Source of the DNA: Polycladidibacter stylochi
GTDB taxonomy: Bacteria; Pseudomonadota; Alphaproteobacteria; Rhizobiales; Stappiaceae
Reading direction: 5' to 3'
DNA: 64,000 nucleotides
Assembly (NCBI RefSeq): GCF_001562055.1
Contig: NZ_LLWE01000024.1
Coordinates: forward strand, 186,001 to 250,000
Below, piece after piece: positions 18,128 through 27,322 of the stretch (position 1 is the first letter of the stretch; every line of letters starts with the position of its first letter). Position numbers and translations under genes: made by a program. The notes under the pieces were generated by a model, which was given only the letters and a program-made list of their open reading frames with translations, ran no database searches and was not told the DNA's origin.

Positions 18128-20077
18128 ATGACATCAGAGGTTTTTCCTGTACCAGCCGATATCGCTGCAGGTGCATTAATTAATAATGATCGCTATCAGG
18201 AAATGTACCAGCGCTCAATAACCGATCCGGAAGGTTTCTGGGCCGAACATGGCAAACGTCTGGATTGGATAAAACCCTACACAAAAGTTAAAAATACCTC
18301 CTACGATTACCACAATGTCGACATTAAGTGGTTTGAAGACGGTACTTTAAACGTATCGGCCAATTGCGTTGATAGGCATTTGGCAACAAAAGCTGATCAG
18401 CCAGCGATTATATGGGAAGGTGATGACCCAAGTGAGCAAAAAACAATCACCTATGGTCAACTTTCTGAAGAAGTGAACAAGTTTGCCAATATGTTGAAGG
18501 CAAACGGCGTCAAAAAAGGTGACCGTGTCACCATTTACCTACCTATGATACCAGAAGCAACATACTCTATGCTCGCCTGTGCTCGTATAGGGGCCGTTCA
18601 CTCTATCGTATTCGGCGGTTTCTCTCCCGATAGCTTAGCAGGACGTATCGAAGGCTGTAGCTCTCGTTTTGTTATAACAGCTGATGAGGGGTTGCGTGGT
18701 GGCCGTAAAGTCCCCCTAAAAGTCAATACAGATAAAGCTATCGAGCGTTGCGGCGGCGTTGATAAAGTCTTTGTTGTGCGCCGCACTGGCTCAGATGTAG
18801 CCATGCAAGATGGCCGCGATGTTTGGGTTGACGATGAAACCGCGAAAGTTTCAAGCATCTGTACGCCAGAGGAAGTAAACGCAGAAGATCCGCTTTTCAT
18901 CCTCTATACCTCTGGCTCTACTGGACAGCCCAAAGGGGTCGTGCACACTTCAGGGGGCTACTTGGTTTACGCCTCCATGACACATGAATATGTGTTCGAC
19001 TATAAACCAGGGGAAGTCTACTGGTGTACCGCAGATGTGGGCTGGGTAACTGGCCACAGCTACATCGTATACGGCCCGCTGGCCAATGGTGCGACCACAC
19101 TCATGTTCGAAGGTGTTCCCACATATCCTGACGCTTCACGTTTTTGGCAGGTCTGCGACAAGCACAATGTGAGCATTTTCTACACAGCACCTACTGCAAT
19201 CCGCGCACTCATGGGTGCAGGTGATGAGTTTGTCACCAAAACAAGCCGGAAATCACTTCGTATTCTTGGTTCTGTTGGCGAACCAATAAACCCGGAAGCT
19301 TGGAGCTGGTATCATAACACAGTAGGTGAGGGGCGTTGTCCAATTGTTGATACCTGGTGGCAAACAGAAACCGGTGGTATCCTTATCACTCCGCTACCTG
19401 GCGCAACTCCGCTCAAACCAGGTTCAGCGACACGTCCATTCTTCGGCGTAGAACCGGCAATAGTAGATGCCGAAGGTAATTTCTTGGAAGGGACAACAGA
19501 GGGCAACCTTGTCATTAAAGACAGTTGGCCAGGGCAAATGCGCACCGTTTACGGTGATCATGAGCGTTTTGTGCAAACCTACTTTGCCACCTATAAAGGC
19601 CTTTACTTTACTGGCGACGGTTGCCGCCGCGATGAAGACGGTTACTATTGGATTACCGGCCGCGTTGACGATGTAATCAATGTATCTGGCCACAGAATGG
19701 GCACTGCAGAAGTCGAGAGCGCTCTCGTCGCGCACCCGAAAGTCTCCGAGGCTGCTGTTGTTGGCTATCCACACGACATCAAAGGGCAGGGCATATACGC
19801 CTATGTGACCTTGATGGAAGGCGAAGAACCATCCGAAGAGCTGCATAAGGAGCTGGTTAAGCACGTTCGTGCCGAAATCGGTCCAATTGCATCACCCGAT
19901 CTAATCCAGTTCGCGCCAGGACTTCCTAAAACCCGCTCAGGTAAGATTATGCGTCGAATCCTGCGTAAGATTGCCGAAGATAGCTTTGATAATCTCGGTG
20001 ATACTTCCACACTTGCAGATCCAACTGTCGTTGGCGATTTGATTAATAATCGCCAAAATAGAAGCGAAGACGCTTAA
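18128..20077 (+). CDS. acs: Acetyl-CoA synthetase
   Basis: This 649-aa AMP-forming enzyme activates acetate to acetyl-CoA. It shows the ANL-superfamily P-loop [12 protein letters not shown] (about 256-267), WWQTETGG (about 412-419), [25 protein letters not shown], and the C-terminal RSGKIMRR whose lysine is the site of regulatory acetylation in known Acs enzymes. The start at 18128 is chosen because GGGAGGATAAAT lies directly upstream and the length fits; an in-frame codon 36 bases upstream lacks this. It is a single gene ended by a strong terminator. Confidence 0.97.
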   Translation: MTSEVFPVPADIAAGALINNDRYQEMYQRSITDPEGFWAEHGKRLDWIKPYTKVKNTSYDYHNVDIKWFEDGTLNVSANCVDRHLATKADQPAIIWEGDDPSEQKTITYGQLSEEVNKFANMLKANGVKKGDRVTIYLPMIPEATYSMLACARIGAVHSIVFGGFSPDSLAGRIEGCSSRFVITADEGLRGGRKVPLKVNTDKAIERCGGVDKVFVVRRTGSDVAMQDGRDVWVDDETAKVSSICTPEEVNAEDPLFILYTSGSTGQPKGVVHTSGGYLVYASMTHEYVFDYKPGEVYWCTADVGWVTGHSYIVYGPLANGATTLMFEGVPTYPDASRFWQVCDKHNVSIFYTAPTAIRALMGAGDEFVTKTSRKSLRILGSVGEPINPEAWSWYHNTVGEGRCPIVDTWWQTETGGILITPLPGATPLKPGSATRPFFGVEPAIVDAEGNFLEGTTEGNLVIKDSWPGQMRTVYGDHERFVQTYFATYKGLYFTGDGCRRDEDGYYWITGRVDDVINVSGHRMGTAEVESALVAHPKVSEAAVVGYPHDIKGQGIYAYVTLMEGEEPSEELHKELVKHVRAEIGPIASPDLIQFAPGLPKTRSGKIMRRILRKIAEDSFDNLGDTSTLADPTVVGDLINNRQNRSEDA

Positions 20078-20085
20078 ACAGTATT

Positions 20086-20116
20086 AGCCCCGCGTATCCC
20101 ATAGCTACGCGGGGCT
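20086..20116 (+). terminator. Terminator of acs
   Basis: AGCCCCGCGTA (20086-20096) pairs perfectly with TACGCGGGGCT (20106-20116), an 11-bp GC-rich stem beginning nine bases after the acs stop. The downstream run is short (ATAAT), but stem strength and position support termination. Confidence 0.75.
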
Positions 20117-20178
20117 ATAATGCTAGGGCATACTCTTGAAAAGTGGCTCCCGGTTTTCGGATAAGAATACGCGTCAAA

Positions 20179-20196
20179 ATAATAGTTATCTATTAT
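20179..20196 (-). terminator. Possible weak terminator of the HNH nuclease gene
   Basis: On the minus strand ATAATAG (20190-20196) and CTATTAT (20179-20185) form a seven-base stem followed by TTT. It starts six bases beyond the HNH stop codon. The stem is all but free of G-C pairs, so its strength is doubtful. Confidence 0.35.
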
Positions 20197-20201
20197 GGAG
20201 T

Positions 20202-20759
20202 TTACGGCTCCAGCTCCGTATCCCAATATAAAAAGTCCATCCAGCTCTCGTGTAAGTAGTTAGGCGGGAAATGACGACCATTATTGTGTAAATCATAGAC
20301 ACTAGGATTAAACGGCATTTGCCGCGGTCTCATACCCATTTCTTGCCAGGAACGATTGGACTTCTTCAAATTACATGGTGAACATGCCGTTATAACATTG
20401 TCCCAAGTCGTCTGCCCGCCCTTGGAACGCGGAATAAGATGATCGAAGGTTAAATCCTTCGGCGAACCGCAATATTGGCATTCAAATTTATCGCGCAAAA
20501 AAACATTAAATCGGGTGAAAGCCGGATTACGTTCTGCCTCTACATAGTTTTTTAACGCAACCACACTCGGCAACCGAAAATCAAAGCTGGGACTATGAAC
20601 ACTAACGTCATATTCCGAAACTATATTCACACGATCGAGAAACACAGCTTTCACGGTATCCTGCCACGACCAAAGCGAAAGCGGATAATAAGAAAGTGGT
20701 CTGTAGTCAGCATTCAGTACCAATGAAGGATAGGTACCAGCGGTAACTGCAACATTCAC
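20202..20759 (-). CDS. HNH endonuclease family protein
   Basis: This 185-aa protein has an N-terminal PSLVLNADYRPLSYYPLSLWSW segment shared by a widespread family of chromosomal HNH proteins. The HNH zinc-finger-like domain at about 93-145 contains C-x2-C (CQYC), the FDHLIPRSKGG catalytic His region, and C-x2-C (CSPC). Such genes are common in alphaproteobacteria and not obviously mobile. The role is unknown; DNA repair or processing is possible. It stands alone, with a 238-base AT-rich gap behind it in which I see nothing else. Confidence 0.9.
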   Translation of the reverse strand: MNVAVTAGTYPSLVLNADYRPLSYYPLSLWSWQDTVKAVFLDRVNIVSEYDVSVHSPSFDFRLPSVVALKNYVEAERNPAFTRFNVFLRDKFECQYCGSPKDLTFDHLIPRSKGGQTTWDNVITACSPCNLKKSNRSWQEMGMRPRQMPFNPSVYDLHNNGRHFPPNYLHESWMDFLYWDTELEP

Positions 20760-20997
20760 AACTTGCTCCTTGAATTCGTGAGTTGGTTAAAAACCTGAAC
20801 TCGAAGCTCGTGAGCTGTTGCAATATACTAGGCAGCAAATGACAGCTATGTGAAGGCACAAGCGTATAACTGTGCGTTCTTGCAGTGTTAGTCTAAGCGA
20901 ATCACTAAGCTAAATGATTGTTTTCTAGATATATCTTAAATCAAAAAAATCTGTGCAGAAGAGGCGGATACCTTGATTAGTATCCGCCCAATCTAAA

Positions 20998-22401
20998 TTA
21001 GAAACTACGAATATCGACAAAATGGCCTGCTACTGCAGCCGCTGCTGCCATTGCAGGAGATACCAAGTGTGTACGCCCTTTAAACCCTTGGCGGCCTTCA
21101 AAGTTACGGTTCGAGGTTGAAGCGCAGCGCTCGCCCGGCTTCAACTTGTCCGCGTTCATTGCCAAGCACATAGAGCAACCCGGCTCACGCCATTCAAAAC
21201 CAGCCTCAACAAAAACCTTATCAAGCCCTTCGGCTTCTGCCTGCGCTTTTACAAGACCGGAACCAGGTACGATCATAGCGCTGACGCTGTCAGCAACCTT
21301 TTTGCCTTTAACAACGCTCGCAGCAGCACGTAAGTCTTCAATGCGGCCATTTGTACAAGAACCAACAAAAACACGATCAATCTTGATATCGGTAATTTTT
21401 GTACCAGGCTCAAGCCCCATGTATTCCAAAGCACGTTCTTTAGAAACGCGGCGGGTTTCTTCTTCAATTTCGGCAGGATTTGGCACCACACCATCAATCG
21501 AAACAACATCTTCTGGAGAGGAGCCCCAAGTGACAATAGGTGGTAGAGAAGCCGCATCCAATACGATTTCCTTGTCAAACACTGCTTCTTCATCACTAAA
21601 CAGGGTTTTCCAGTAGGCAACAGCAGCCTCCCAGTTTTCACCGGTTGGTGCTTTAGGCCGCCCGTCCATGTAGGCAAATGTTTTTTCATCTGGTGCAATC
21701 AAGCCCGCACGTGCACCTGCCTCAATGGACATGTTGCAAACGGTCATGCGCCCTTCAATGGACAATTCGCGAATGGCTTCACCAGCATATTCGATAACGT
21801 AACCAGTACCACCAGCAGTACCGATTTCACCAATGATTGCCAAAACTATGTCTTTCGCGGTTACACCCGCTGGCAACTTACCATTCACAGTAACACGCAT
21901 GTTTTTGGCTTTACGCTGAATGAGAGTTTGTGTTGCCAAAACGTGCTCAACTTCGGAAGTACCAATACCGTGAGCCAGAGAACCAAAAGCACCATGAGTT
22001 GAAGTATGGCTATCACCACATACAATCGTCATGCCCGGCAATGTAAAGCCTTGCTCAGGACCAACAATATGTACCACACCTTGGCGATGATCCATTTCGG
22101 AATAATATTCAACGCCAAATTCAGCGGCATTATCAGCAAGTGTTTGAACCTGCAGCGCACTTTCAGGATCATCAATACCCTGACTACGATCGGTTGTCGG
22201 CACGTTATGGTCAACAACAGCCAAAGTGCGCTCAGGGTGGCGAACCTTACGCCCTGTCATGCGCAAGCCCTCAAATGCTTGTGGGCTGGTTACTTCATGC
22301 ACAAGGTGACGGTCAATGTATAACAGGTTCGTACCATCTTCTTGGGTTGCAACCACATGGGCATCCCAGATTTTATCATAGAGTGTTTTGGCCTGCGACA
22401 T
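20998..22401 (-). CDS. leuC: 3-isopropylmalate dehydratase large subunit
   Basis: This 467-aa aconitase-family enzyme isomerises 2- to 3-isopropylmalate in leucine synthesis with the LeuD subunit, which is not in the window. Cluster ligands are seen in GSCTNGR (about 345-351) and PGCSMC (about 406-411), and the family signatures [12 protein letters not shown] and NMSIEAGAR are present. GGAGAAGCGCC precedes the ATG. Its upstream gap (22402-22654) carries a promoter presumably, but I found no leader peptide or T-box. It follows rplS in the usual Hyphomicrobiales order. Confidence 0.97.
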   Translation of the reverse strand: MSQAKTLYDKIWDAHVVATQEDGTNLLYIDRHLVHEVTSPQAFEGLRMTGRKVRHPERTLAVVDHNVPTTDRSQGIDDPESALQVQTLADNAAEFGVEYYSEMDHRQGVVHIVGPEQGFTLPGMTIVCGDSHTSTHGAFGSLAHGIGTSEVEHVLATQTLIQRKAKNMRVTVNGKLPAGVTAKDIVLAIIGEIGTAGGTGYVIEYAGEAIRELSIEGRMTVCNMSIEAGARAGLIAPDEKTFAYMDGRPKAPTGENWEAAVAYWKTLFSDEEAVFDKEIVLDAASLPPIVTWGSSPEDVVSIDGVVPNPAEIEEETRRVSKERALEYMGLEPGTKITDIKIDRVFVGSCTNGRIEDLRAAASVVKGKKVADSVSAMIVPGSGLVKAQAEAEGLDKVFVEAGFEWREPGCSMCLAMNADKLKPGERCASTSNRNFEGRQGFKGRTHLVSPAMAAAAAVAGHFVDIRSF

Positions 22402-22654
22402 GGCGCTTCTCCTGGAAACGATCTGACAGTACGCATTCTAGTTCGCGTTTATATCGCGCTCAAGAAGTGTCCAAACGGGCAGTAGTACGTGTGACGATCG
22501 ATTTTTATGCGGTATCCCGCTTTGTTTAGAATTCAGGTGTGAAAAGCAAAAACCGCCCTTCACTTACCCTATTTCTTGAACCAGTTCTGCAAAAATCACA
22601 AGCCTTTCAAGTATTGAGTTTCTCTCAATGCGCCTCGTATTAGTCAAAACAACA

Positions 22655-22682
22655 AAAACCCCGCCACAAGTGACGGGGTTTT
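22655..22682 (-). terminator. Rho-independent terminator of rplS
   Basis: On the minus strand AAAACCCCG (22674-22682) pairs with CGGGGTTTT (22655-22663) and the T-run continues a base further. It lies 26 bases beyond the rplS stop and separates the ribosomal operon from leuC. Confidence 0.85.
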
Positions 22683-22708
22683 CAAAACCTTTAAAACAAA
22701 AACTATTC

Positions 22709-23164
22709 TTATTCAGAAGCAGCTTCGGCTTTCTTTTCAGCAGCTTTCGCAGCACGAGCTGCAGCAGCGTTTGCACGGTCAATTTCGTTAAGACGTTTCG
22801 CGCGTACGTTTGTTGCTTCAACAATACGTGCAGACTTACCGCGACGCTCACGCAAGTAGTAAAGTTTCGCACGGCGAACTTTACCGCGGCGAACAACTTC
22901 AACACCTTCAACCATTGGGCTGAAAATTGGGAATACACGTTCAACGCCTTCACCGTAAGAGATCTTACGAACAGTGAAGTTTTCGTTGATGCCGCCGCCA
23001 GAACGCGCAATACAAACGCCTTCATAAGCCTGTACACGGGTACGTGTACCTTCGGTCACACGAACTGAAACGCGAACAGTATCACCAGGAGAAAATTCAG
23101 GAAGCTTACGCTTCTCTTCAATACGCGCCATTTCTTCGGCGTTCAGCTGCTCAATGATATTCAT
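22709..23164 (-). CDS. rplS: 50S ribosomal protein L19
   Basis: L19 (151 aa from the chosen start) sits at the 30S-50S interface. The conserved core is visible: [53 protein letters not shown] and [22 protein letters not shown]. The C-terminal Ala/Lys/Glu tail is longer than in E. coli but usual for alphaproteobacteria. The start MNIIEQLN at 23164 is preferred over an in-frame codon 75 bases upstream because L19 proteins begin there and GGAAG lies upstream. It is the last gene of the rpsP-rimM-trmD-rplS group, 208 bases after trmD. Confidence 0.97.
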   Translation of the reverse strand: MNIIEQLNAEEMARIEEKRKLPEFSPGDTVRVSVRVTEGTRTRVQAYEGVCIARSGGGINENFTVRKISYGEGVERVFPIFSPMVEGVEVVRRGKVRRAKLYYLRERRGKSARIVEATNVRAKRLNEIDRANAAAARAAKAAEKKAEAASE

Positions 23165-23372
23165 GGCAGTTCTTCCATTCATAAACTTTTGGTCAGAGCG
23201 TCCACACCCGATCACAGCCGAACGGGACGAATTCACCAAGCCTTGGCAATATGCCGGGAAGTAGAGACCAAGGTTTGTAAAATCTGCTCTTAGCAGACCA
23301 ACCCTAGACTCCGGTTGGCGGGTTATTAGCCCTTTTTCGGGAGAATGTCACCCAAAAATTCAACGAAAATCG

Positions 23373-24074
23373 TTATTTTTGCTTTTCCAGATAAGCCTGC
23401 CACAAATCAGGCCGCCGCTCTTGGGTGATACGTTTAGACTGTTCCAATCGCCATTCGTCAATCAAGCGGTGATTACCACCTGTCAAGACATCGGGAATCG
23501 TCCGCCCTTCAAATTCGGCGGGACGGGTATAATGGGGGTGCTCCAGCAAACCGGTTTCAAAACTCTCGGTTTCACCGCTTTCTTTATTACCCATAACACC
23601 GGGCAAAAGCCGCACCACACTATCGAGCAGGACTGTCGCAGCAACCTCGCCGCCCGAAAGGATATAATCGCCAATCGAAACTTCCTGAAGTTGCCGCGCT
23701 TCTATCACCCGCTCGTCTATACCCTCAAAACGACCACAAACAATAACAGCACCGGGTCCTTCAGCCAATTCACGGGCATAGGCTTGTGTCAGCGGTTTAC
23801 CACGTGGGCTCATAAGCAACTTGGGGCGCTCATCATTGACAGGAGCCACATCATCGAGACACTTGGCAAGAATATCTGCACGTAGCACCATCCCCGCACC
23901 GCCACCTGATGGTGTATCATCAACAGAGCGGTGCCTGTCAGTGGCATAATCTCGCGGGTTATGGGCTTGAACAGACCAGTCACCACGCGCAAGGGCCTTA
24001 CCAGAGAGAGCTTGACCTAAAACACCGGGAAACATATCGGGATAGAGCGTCAAAACGCTGGCTTTAAAGCCCAT
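23373..24074 (-). CDS. trmD: tRNA (guanine-N1)-methyltransferase TrmD
   Basis: This SPOUT-class enzyme (233 aa) methylates G37 in tRNAs with a G at position 36, preventing frameshifts. The deep trefoil-knot region is visible: [16 protein letters not shown] (about 51-66), [22 protein letters not shown] (about 112-123) and [13 protein letters not shown] (about 132-144). AGGAGAAGATA precedes the ATG. It follows rimM by 30 bases in the conserved operon. Confidence 0.97.
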   Translation of the reverse strand: MGFKASVLTLYPDMFPGVLGQALSGKALARGDWSVQAHNPRDYATDRHRSVDDTPSGGGAGMVLRADILAKCLDDVAPVNDERPKLLMSPRGKPLTQAYARELAEGPGAVIVCGRFEGIDERVIEARQLQEVSIGDYILSGGEVAATVLLDSVVRLLPGVMGNKESGETESFETGLLEHPHYTRPAEFEGRTIPDVLTGGNHRLIDEWRLEQSKRITQERRPDLWQAYLEKQK

Positions 24075-24104
24075 TATCTTCTCCTAGTAAAAATCTACAC
24101 GCAC

Positions 24105-24653
24105 TTAAATGTCAGCGTCTGGTTCGCGCTCACCTTCTTCAAGCATACCTTCGGGCATGACGATATGCACCAAACCGGCCTCAAGGTCCACGTTTGGTAC
24201 CACTTCTTTAGTAAACGGCAAAAGAAGCGGGGCGCCAGATTTGGGAGAAATTTCAATCAAATCACCCGCACCGAAGTTCGGTAGGGCAAGTACAGTTCCA
24301 ATCTCTATTCCATCGGCATCAATCGCTTTCAAGCCAATCAGATCGGAATGGTAGAATTCGTCGCTATCCTCGATTTCCGGCAGGCGGTCCCGAGGAATAT
24401 AAAGCTTCACGCCATTCAGCGCTTCTGCCTCATTGCGTGTATTCACGCCTTCAAACTTGGTCACAACAACCGTTTTTTGAATACGCGCACGCTTGATCTT
24501 GAACTTACGGCTGCCGTCTTCTGTTTCCAGCTTACCGTAGTCGCAAAACGAGAGTGGGTCATCGCCAAACGGCTTAACCCGCACCTCGCCTTTGATGCCA
24601 TGAGCGGCACCAATTTGGGCCAGAAGAATTTTATCACTCGCTGAGTGTGTCAT
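24105..24653 (-). CDS. rimM: 16S rRNA processing protein RimM
   Basis: RimM (182 aa) assists maturation of the 30S head. The N-terminal RimM domain (LAQIGAAHGIKGEVRVKPF, about 10-28) and the PRC-barrel-like C-terminal domain (SDLIGLKAIDADGIEIGTVLALPNFGAGDLIEI, then LPFTKEVVPNVDLEAG) are clear. It lies between rpsP and trmD in the standard order, with 26 and 30 bases between genes. The acidic C-terminus (EEGEREPDADI) is common in this group. Confidence 0.96.
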   Translation of the reverse strand: MTHSASDKILLAQIGAAHGIKGEVRVKPFGDDPLSFCDYGKLETEDGSRKFKIKRARIQKTVVVTKFEGVNTRNEAEALNGVKLYIPRDRLPEIEDSDEFYHSDLIGLKAIDADGIEIGTVLALPNFGAGDLIEISPKSGAPLLLPFTKEVVPNVDLEAGLVHIVMPEGMLEEGEREPDADI

Positions 24654-24679
24654 AAAGCCCCCTCTGGCCCAATCAATTC

Positions 24680-25057
24680 TTATTCAGCAGAAGCTTCTGC
24701 TTCAGCAGCTGCTTTTGCTTCCGCTTCTGCAGCCAGTTTCTCGTCAAGACGCTCTTGAGCCTTCTTGCCAAGTTTCGCTTTGTTCGGGTTGTTGCGTGGC
24801 TCACGCTTCAACAGGCCAGCTGTATCCAGGAAGCGGTGTACGCGGTCGGTTGGCTTTGCACCATTGGAAAGCCAGTGCTTGATGCGCTCTTCGTTCAGTT
24901 CAACGCGGTTTTCAGCGTCTTTAGGAAGCATTGGGTTGTAACGGCCAACTACTTCGATGAAACGGCCATCACGTGGGGAACGTACGTCAGCAATAACGAT
25001 ACGGTAGAAAGGACGTTTCTTAGCACCACCACGGGCAAGACGGATTTTAACAGACAT
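24680..25057 (-). CDS. rpsP: 30S ribosomal protein S16
   Basis: S16 (125 aa) is recognised by [40 protein letters not shown] compressed across residues 3-42, followed by the family's Pro-rich middle. The Ala/Glu-rich C-terminal extension (about 100-125) is typical of alphaproteobacteria. AGGAGAAAAAC precedes the ATG. It follows the chorismate mutase gene by 18 bases. Confidence 0.97.
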   Translation of the reverse strand: MSVKIRLARGGAKKRPFYRIVIADVRSPRDGRFIEVVGRYNPMLPKDAENRVELNEERIKHWLSNGAKPTDRVHRFLDTAGLLKREPRNNPNKAKLGKKAQERLDEKLAAEAEAKAAAEAEASAE

Positions 25058-25075
25058 GTTTTTCTCCTAGAATTT

Positions 25076-25393
25076 TTAGTCTGCGCTGCGATTGGCAGCG
25101 ATAGCTTCATGATGCCGAATGACTTCCTTCACAATGAAGTTCAGGAACTTCTCGGCAAAATCAGGATCGAGGTTGGCGTCAGTTGCCAAGCGGCGCAGAC
25201 GTTCGATCTGAACTTTTTCCCGGTTGGGATCAGCCGGGGGTAGGCCGTGGGTTGCTTTTAACTCCCCTACAGCCTGTGTGCAGCGAAATCGTTCCGCCAG
25301 CATATGAACCAGTGCTGCATCGATATTATCGATGCTATTGCGTAATCCCCCCAGAACCTGCTGGGCTTTTGCTGTGCTGTCGATATCGCTCAA
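25076..25393 (-). CDS. Chorismate mutase (AroQ class)
   Basis: This 105-aa all-helical monofunctional mutase converts chorismate to prephenate. It has the AroQ signature: LRNSIDNIDAALVHMLAERF with the conserved Arg/Asp pair, the VGELKATHGLPPADPNREKVQIERL segment with its substrate-contact Lys and Arg residues, and the C-terminal FIVKEVIRHHEAIA helix. It starts with TTG directly after the ffh TAA stop (no intervening base), using AAGGG upstream inside the ffh end, so translation is likely coupled. Its place between ffh and rpsP is standard in Hyphomicrobiales. It supplies prephenate for the tyrC product. Confidence 0.92.
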   Translation of the reverse strand: MSDIDSTAKAQQVLGGLRNSIDNIDAALVHMLAERFRCTQAVGELKATHGLPPADPNREKVQIERLRRLATDANLDPDFAEKFLNFIVKEVIRHHEAIAANRSAD

Positions 25394-26935
25394 TTACTTT
25401 TTCCCTTTACCTAAACCGGGTAATCCGGCGCCTCCCCCAAGTCCAGGTAGTTTGGGTGCCCCTGCACCACCTGGTAAACTGGTAAAGTCTTTTGGCAGCT
25501 CCATACCGCCTGGCAGTTGGCCACTTTTAGCCATTTGCTCCAGCGCTTTTGGGTCTATGTTTGGCATACCGCCGCCCATACCGGGCATTCCGCCCCCCAT
25601 AGCGCCCATCATTTTACCAAGCATGCCTTTACCTTTGCCCTTACTCACAGCCTTCATCATATCGGCCATCTGTCGGTGCATTTTCAAAAGCTTGTTAACG
25701 TCCGCAACTTGCATACCGGAACCGGCTGCGATGCGTTTTTTACGGCTCGCTTTCAAAAGGTCAGGCTTGGCACGCTCTTTTTTGGTCATAGACTGGATAA
25801 TCGCTACTTGCCGCTTAATGACATTGTCATCAAGGTTCGCTGCTTCCAGCTGTTTTTTCATTTTGCCAACGCCGGGTAACATGCCCATAAGGCCAGACAT
25901 ACCACCCATTTTTTCCATTTGCTTCAACTGCTCGGCAAGATCGTTAAGATCGAAATGACCTTTCTGCATCTTGCGTGCCATCTCGGCAGCTTTTTCGGCA
26001 TCAATCGCTTCTGCGGCTTTTTCAACCAGCGAAACAATATCGCCCATACCCAAGATACGGTCAGCAATCCGTTTTGGGTGAAATTCTTCAAGTTCCTCGG
26101 CTTTTTCACCAGTACCAATCATTTTAATCGGTTTGCCGGTTACAGCACGCATGGAAAGCGCAGCACCACCGCGCCCGTCACCATCCATACGGGTGAGCAT
26201 GATACCGGTGATACCAACACGCTCGTCAAAGTTCTTTGCCAGATTAACAGCATCCTGACCGGTTAAGGCATCAGCAACCAGCAAAATTTCATGCGGGTTA
26301 GCCGCCTTTTTGATGTCGGACATTTCCTGCATCAACGGCTCGTCAATATGCGTGCGGCCCGCTGTATCCAGCATCACAACATCATAACCGCCAAGCTTGG
26401 CAGCGGTCATTGCACGCTTAGCAATATCGACAGGATCTTGGCCTTCAACGATCGGCAGCGTATCAACTTCGTTTTGTTCACCAAGAACGCGCAGCTGCTC
26501 TTGCGCAGCCGGACGGCGTGTATCAAGAGAAGCCATCAAGACTTTCTTTTTGTCGCGCTTGGTCAGACGCAGACCAATTTTGCCCGTTGCAGTGGTTTTA
26601 CCTGCACCTTGCAGACCCACCATCATCACACAAACCGGTGCCGGCGCATTCAAATCAATGCTCTGGCTTTCTTCGCCAAGCATTTCCACCAATTGATCGT
26701 GAACAATCTTAACAACCATCTGCCCGGGTTTAATGGATTTAACCACCTCGGCACCCACAGCGCGGTTGCGTACTTTATCGGTAAAGGAACGAACAATCGG
26801 CAATGCCACATCGGCCTCGATTAAAGCACGGCGAACTTCGCGTAGCGCTTCATTCACATCGGCTTCAGAAAGCGCGCCCCGTTTGGTGAGCTTATCTAAA
26901 ATGCCGCCAAGGCGATCTGACAGGTTCTCGAACAT
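25394..26935 (-). CDS. ffh: Signal recognition particle protein Ffh
   Basis: This 513-aa SRP54 GTPase targets nascent membrane proteins. The N domain is at 1-90; the G domain has GLQGAGKTTATGKI (about 107-120), DTAGR (about 190) and TRMDGDGRGGA (about 247-257); the Met-rich M domain starts at about 300. The C-terminus is glycine/methionine-rich and ends in GLGKGKK, as usual in alphaproteobacteria. AAAGGGACGCT precedes the ATG. The SRP RNA gene itself is not in the window. A separate small RNA appears to be encoded upstream on the same strand. Confidence 0.97.
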   Translation of the reverse strand: MFENLSDRLGGILDKLTKRGALSEADVNEALREVRRALIEADVALPIVRSFTDKVRNRAVGAEVVKSIKPGQMVVKIVHDQLVEMLGEESQSIDLNAPAPVCVMMVGLQGAGKTTATGKIGLRLTKRDKKKVLMASLDTRRPAAQEQLRVLGEQNEVDTLPIVEGQDPVDIAKRAMTAAKLGGYDVVMLDTAGRTHIDEPLMQEMSDIKKAANPHEILLVADALTGQDAVNLAKNFDERVGITGIMLTRMDGDGRGGAALSMRAVTGKPIKMIGTGEKAEELEEFHPKRIADRILGMGDIVSLVEKAAEAIDAEKAAEMARKMQKGHFDLNDLAEQLKQMEKMGGMSGLMGMLPGVGKMKKQLEAANLDDNVIKRQVAIIQSMTKKERAKPDLLKASRKKRIAAGSGMQVADVNKLLKMHRQMADMMKAVSKGKGKGMLGKMMGAMGGGMPGMGGGMPNIDPKALEQMAKSGQLPGGMELPKDFTSLPGGAGAPKLPGLGGGAGLPGLGKGKK

Positions 26936-27061
26936 AGCGTCCCTTTTAAATCTCTAAATTGCTGACACACAGATTATTAGCCACCGGCATGCCGCTCTCT
27001 ATTTCACGATAAGATCACACGAGAGCGCCCGAATTTGCATGGCCTACCAACAGCTCATAGC

Positions 27062-27097
27062 AAAAAAGCACCCGAGGGCGCAACGCGCTGTCGGGTG
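27062..27097 (-). terminator. Terminator of the candidate RNA upstream of ffh
   Basis: On the minus strand CACCCGA (27091-27097) pairs with TCGGGTG (27069-27075). An inner GCGC/GCGC stem with a three-base loop extends it, and six T residues (27062-27067) follow. It is a textbook intrinsic terminator placed where no annotated gene ends. Confidence 0.85.
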
Positions 27098-27171
27098 TTG
27101 ACCTCCGGGATCTCTTTATACCTATGCGGGTCCCAGTCAGTTACTCTTATGTCATCCAATCGTGGAATTGC
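27062..27171 (-). ncRNA. Candidate small RNA upstream of ffh
   Basis: Between ffh and the divergent lipase-like gene the minus strand has a promoter, a structured stretch of about 110 bases and a strong intrinsic terminator, with no ORF inside. After the 5' part, UGACUGGGA and UCCCGGAGGUCA form a nine-pair hairpin with a small bulge (about 27105-27142). The terminator follows at once. It lacks the conserved SRP RNA apical sequence, and I cannot place it in another family. It could be an independent sRNA or an attenuated leader of ffh, whose start is 127 bases further on. Confidence 0.6.
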
Positions 27172-27177
27172 CTTGCC

Positions 27178-27204
27178 TTTATAAGTAAAGCGACCAAAAG
27201 TCAA
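27178..27204 (-). promoter_or_regulatory. Sigma-70-like promoter for the candidate RNA
   Basis: On the minus strand TTGACT (27199-27204) and TATAAA (27178-27183) are separated by 15 bases, or 16 if GTTGAC is read as the -35. The hexamers are near-consensus though the spacing is short. The predicted start is about 27171. Confidence 0.6.
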
Positions 27205-27322
27205 CAAAAACTATAGCACCATTATATTCCCAGCACTCCGTTATTTCATTGTCTTCAGTAAATGATAACTATGAACTAGATGCTCTCAGATATATTTTAA
27301 ATGGGTTGATAAGTGAGTTCCT

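Noticed and set aside
22402-22654. Leucine leader peptide or T-box upstream of leuC
   Set aside because: No small ORF with Leu codon runs and no T-box core motif was found on the minus strand.
27062-27171. SRP (4.5S) RNA gene next to ffh
   Set aside because: The conserved apical sequence (GGTCAGG ... GGAAGCAGCC type) is absent on both strands, so the RNA candidate there is not the SRP RNA.
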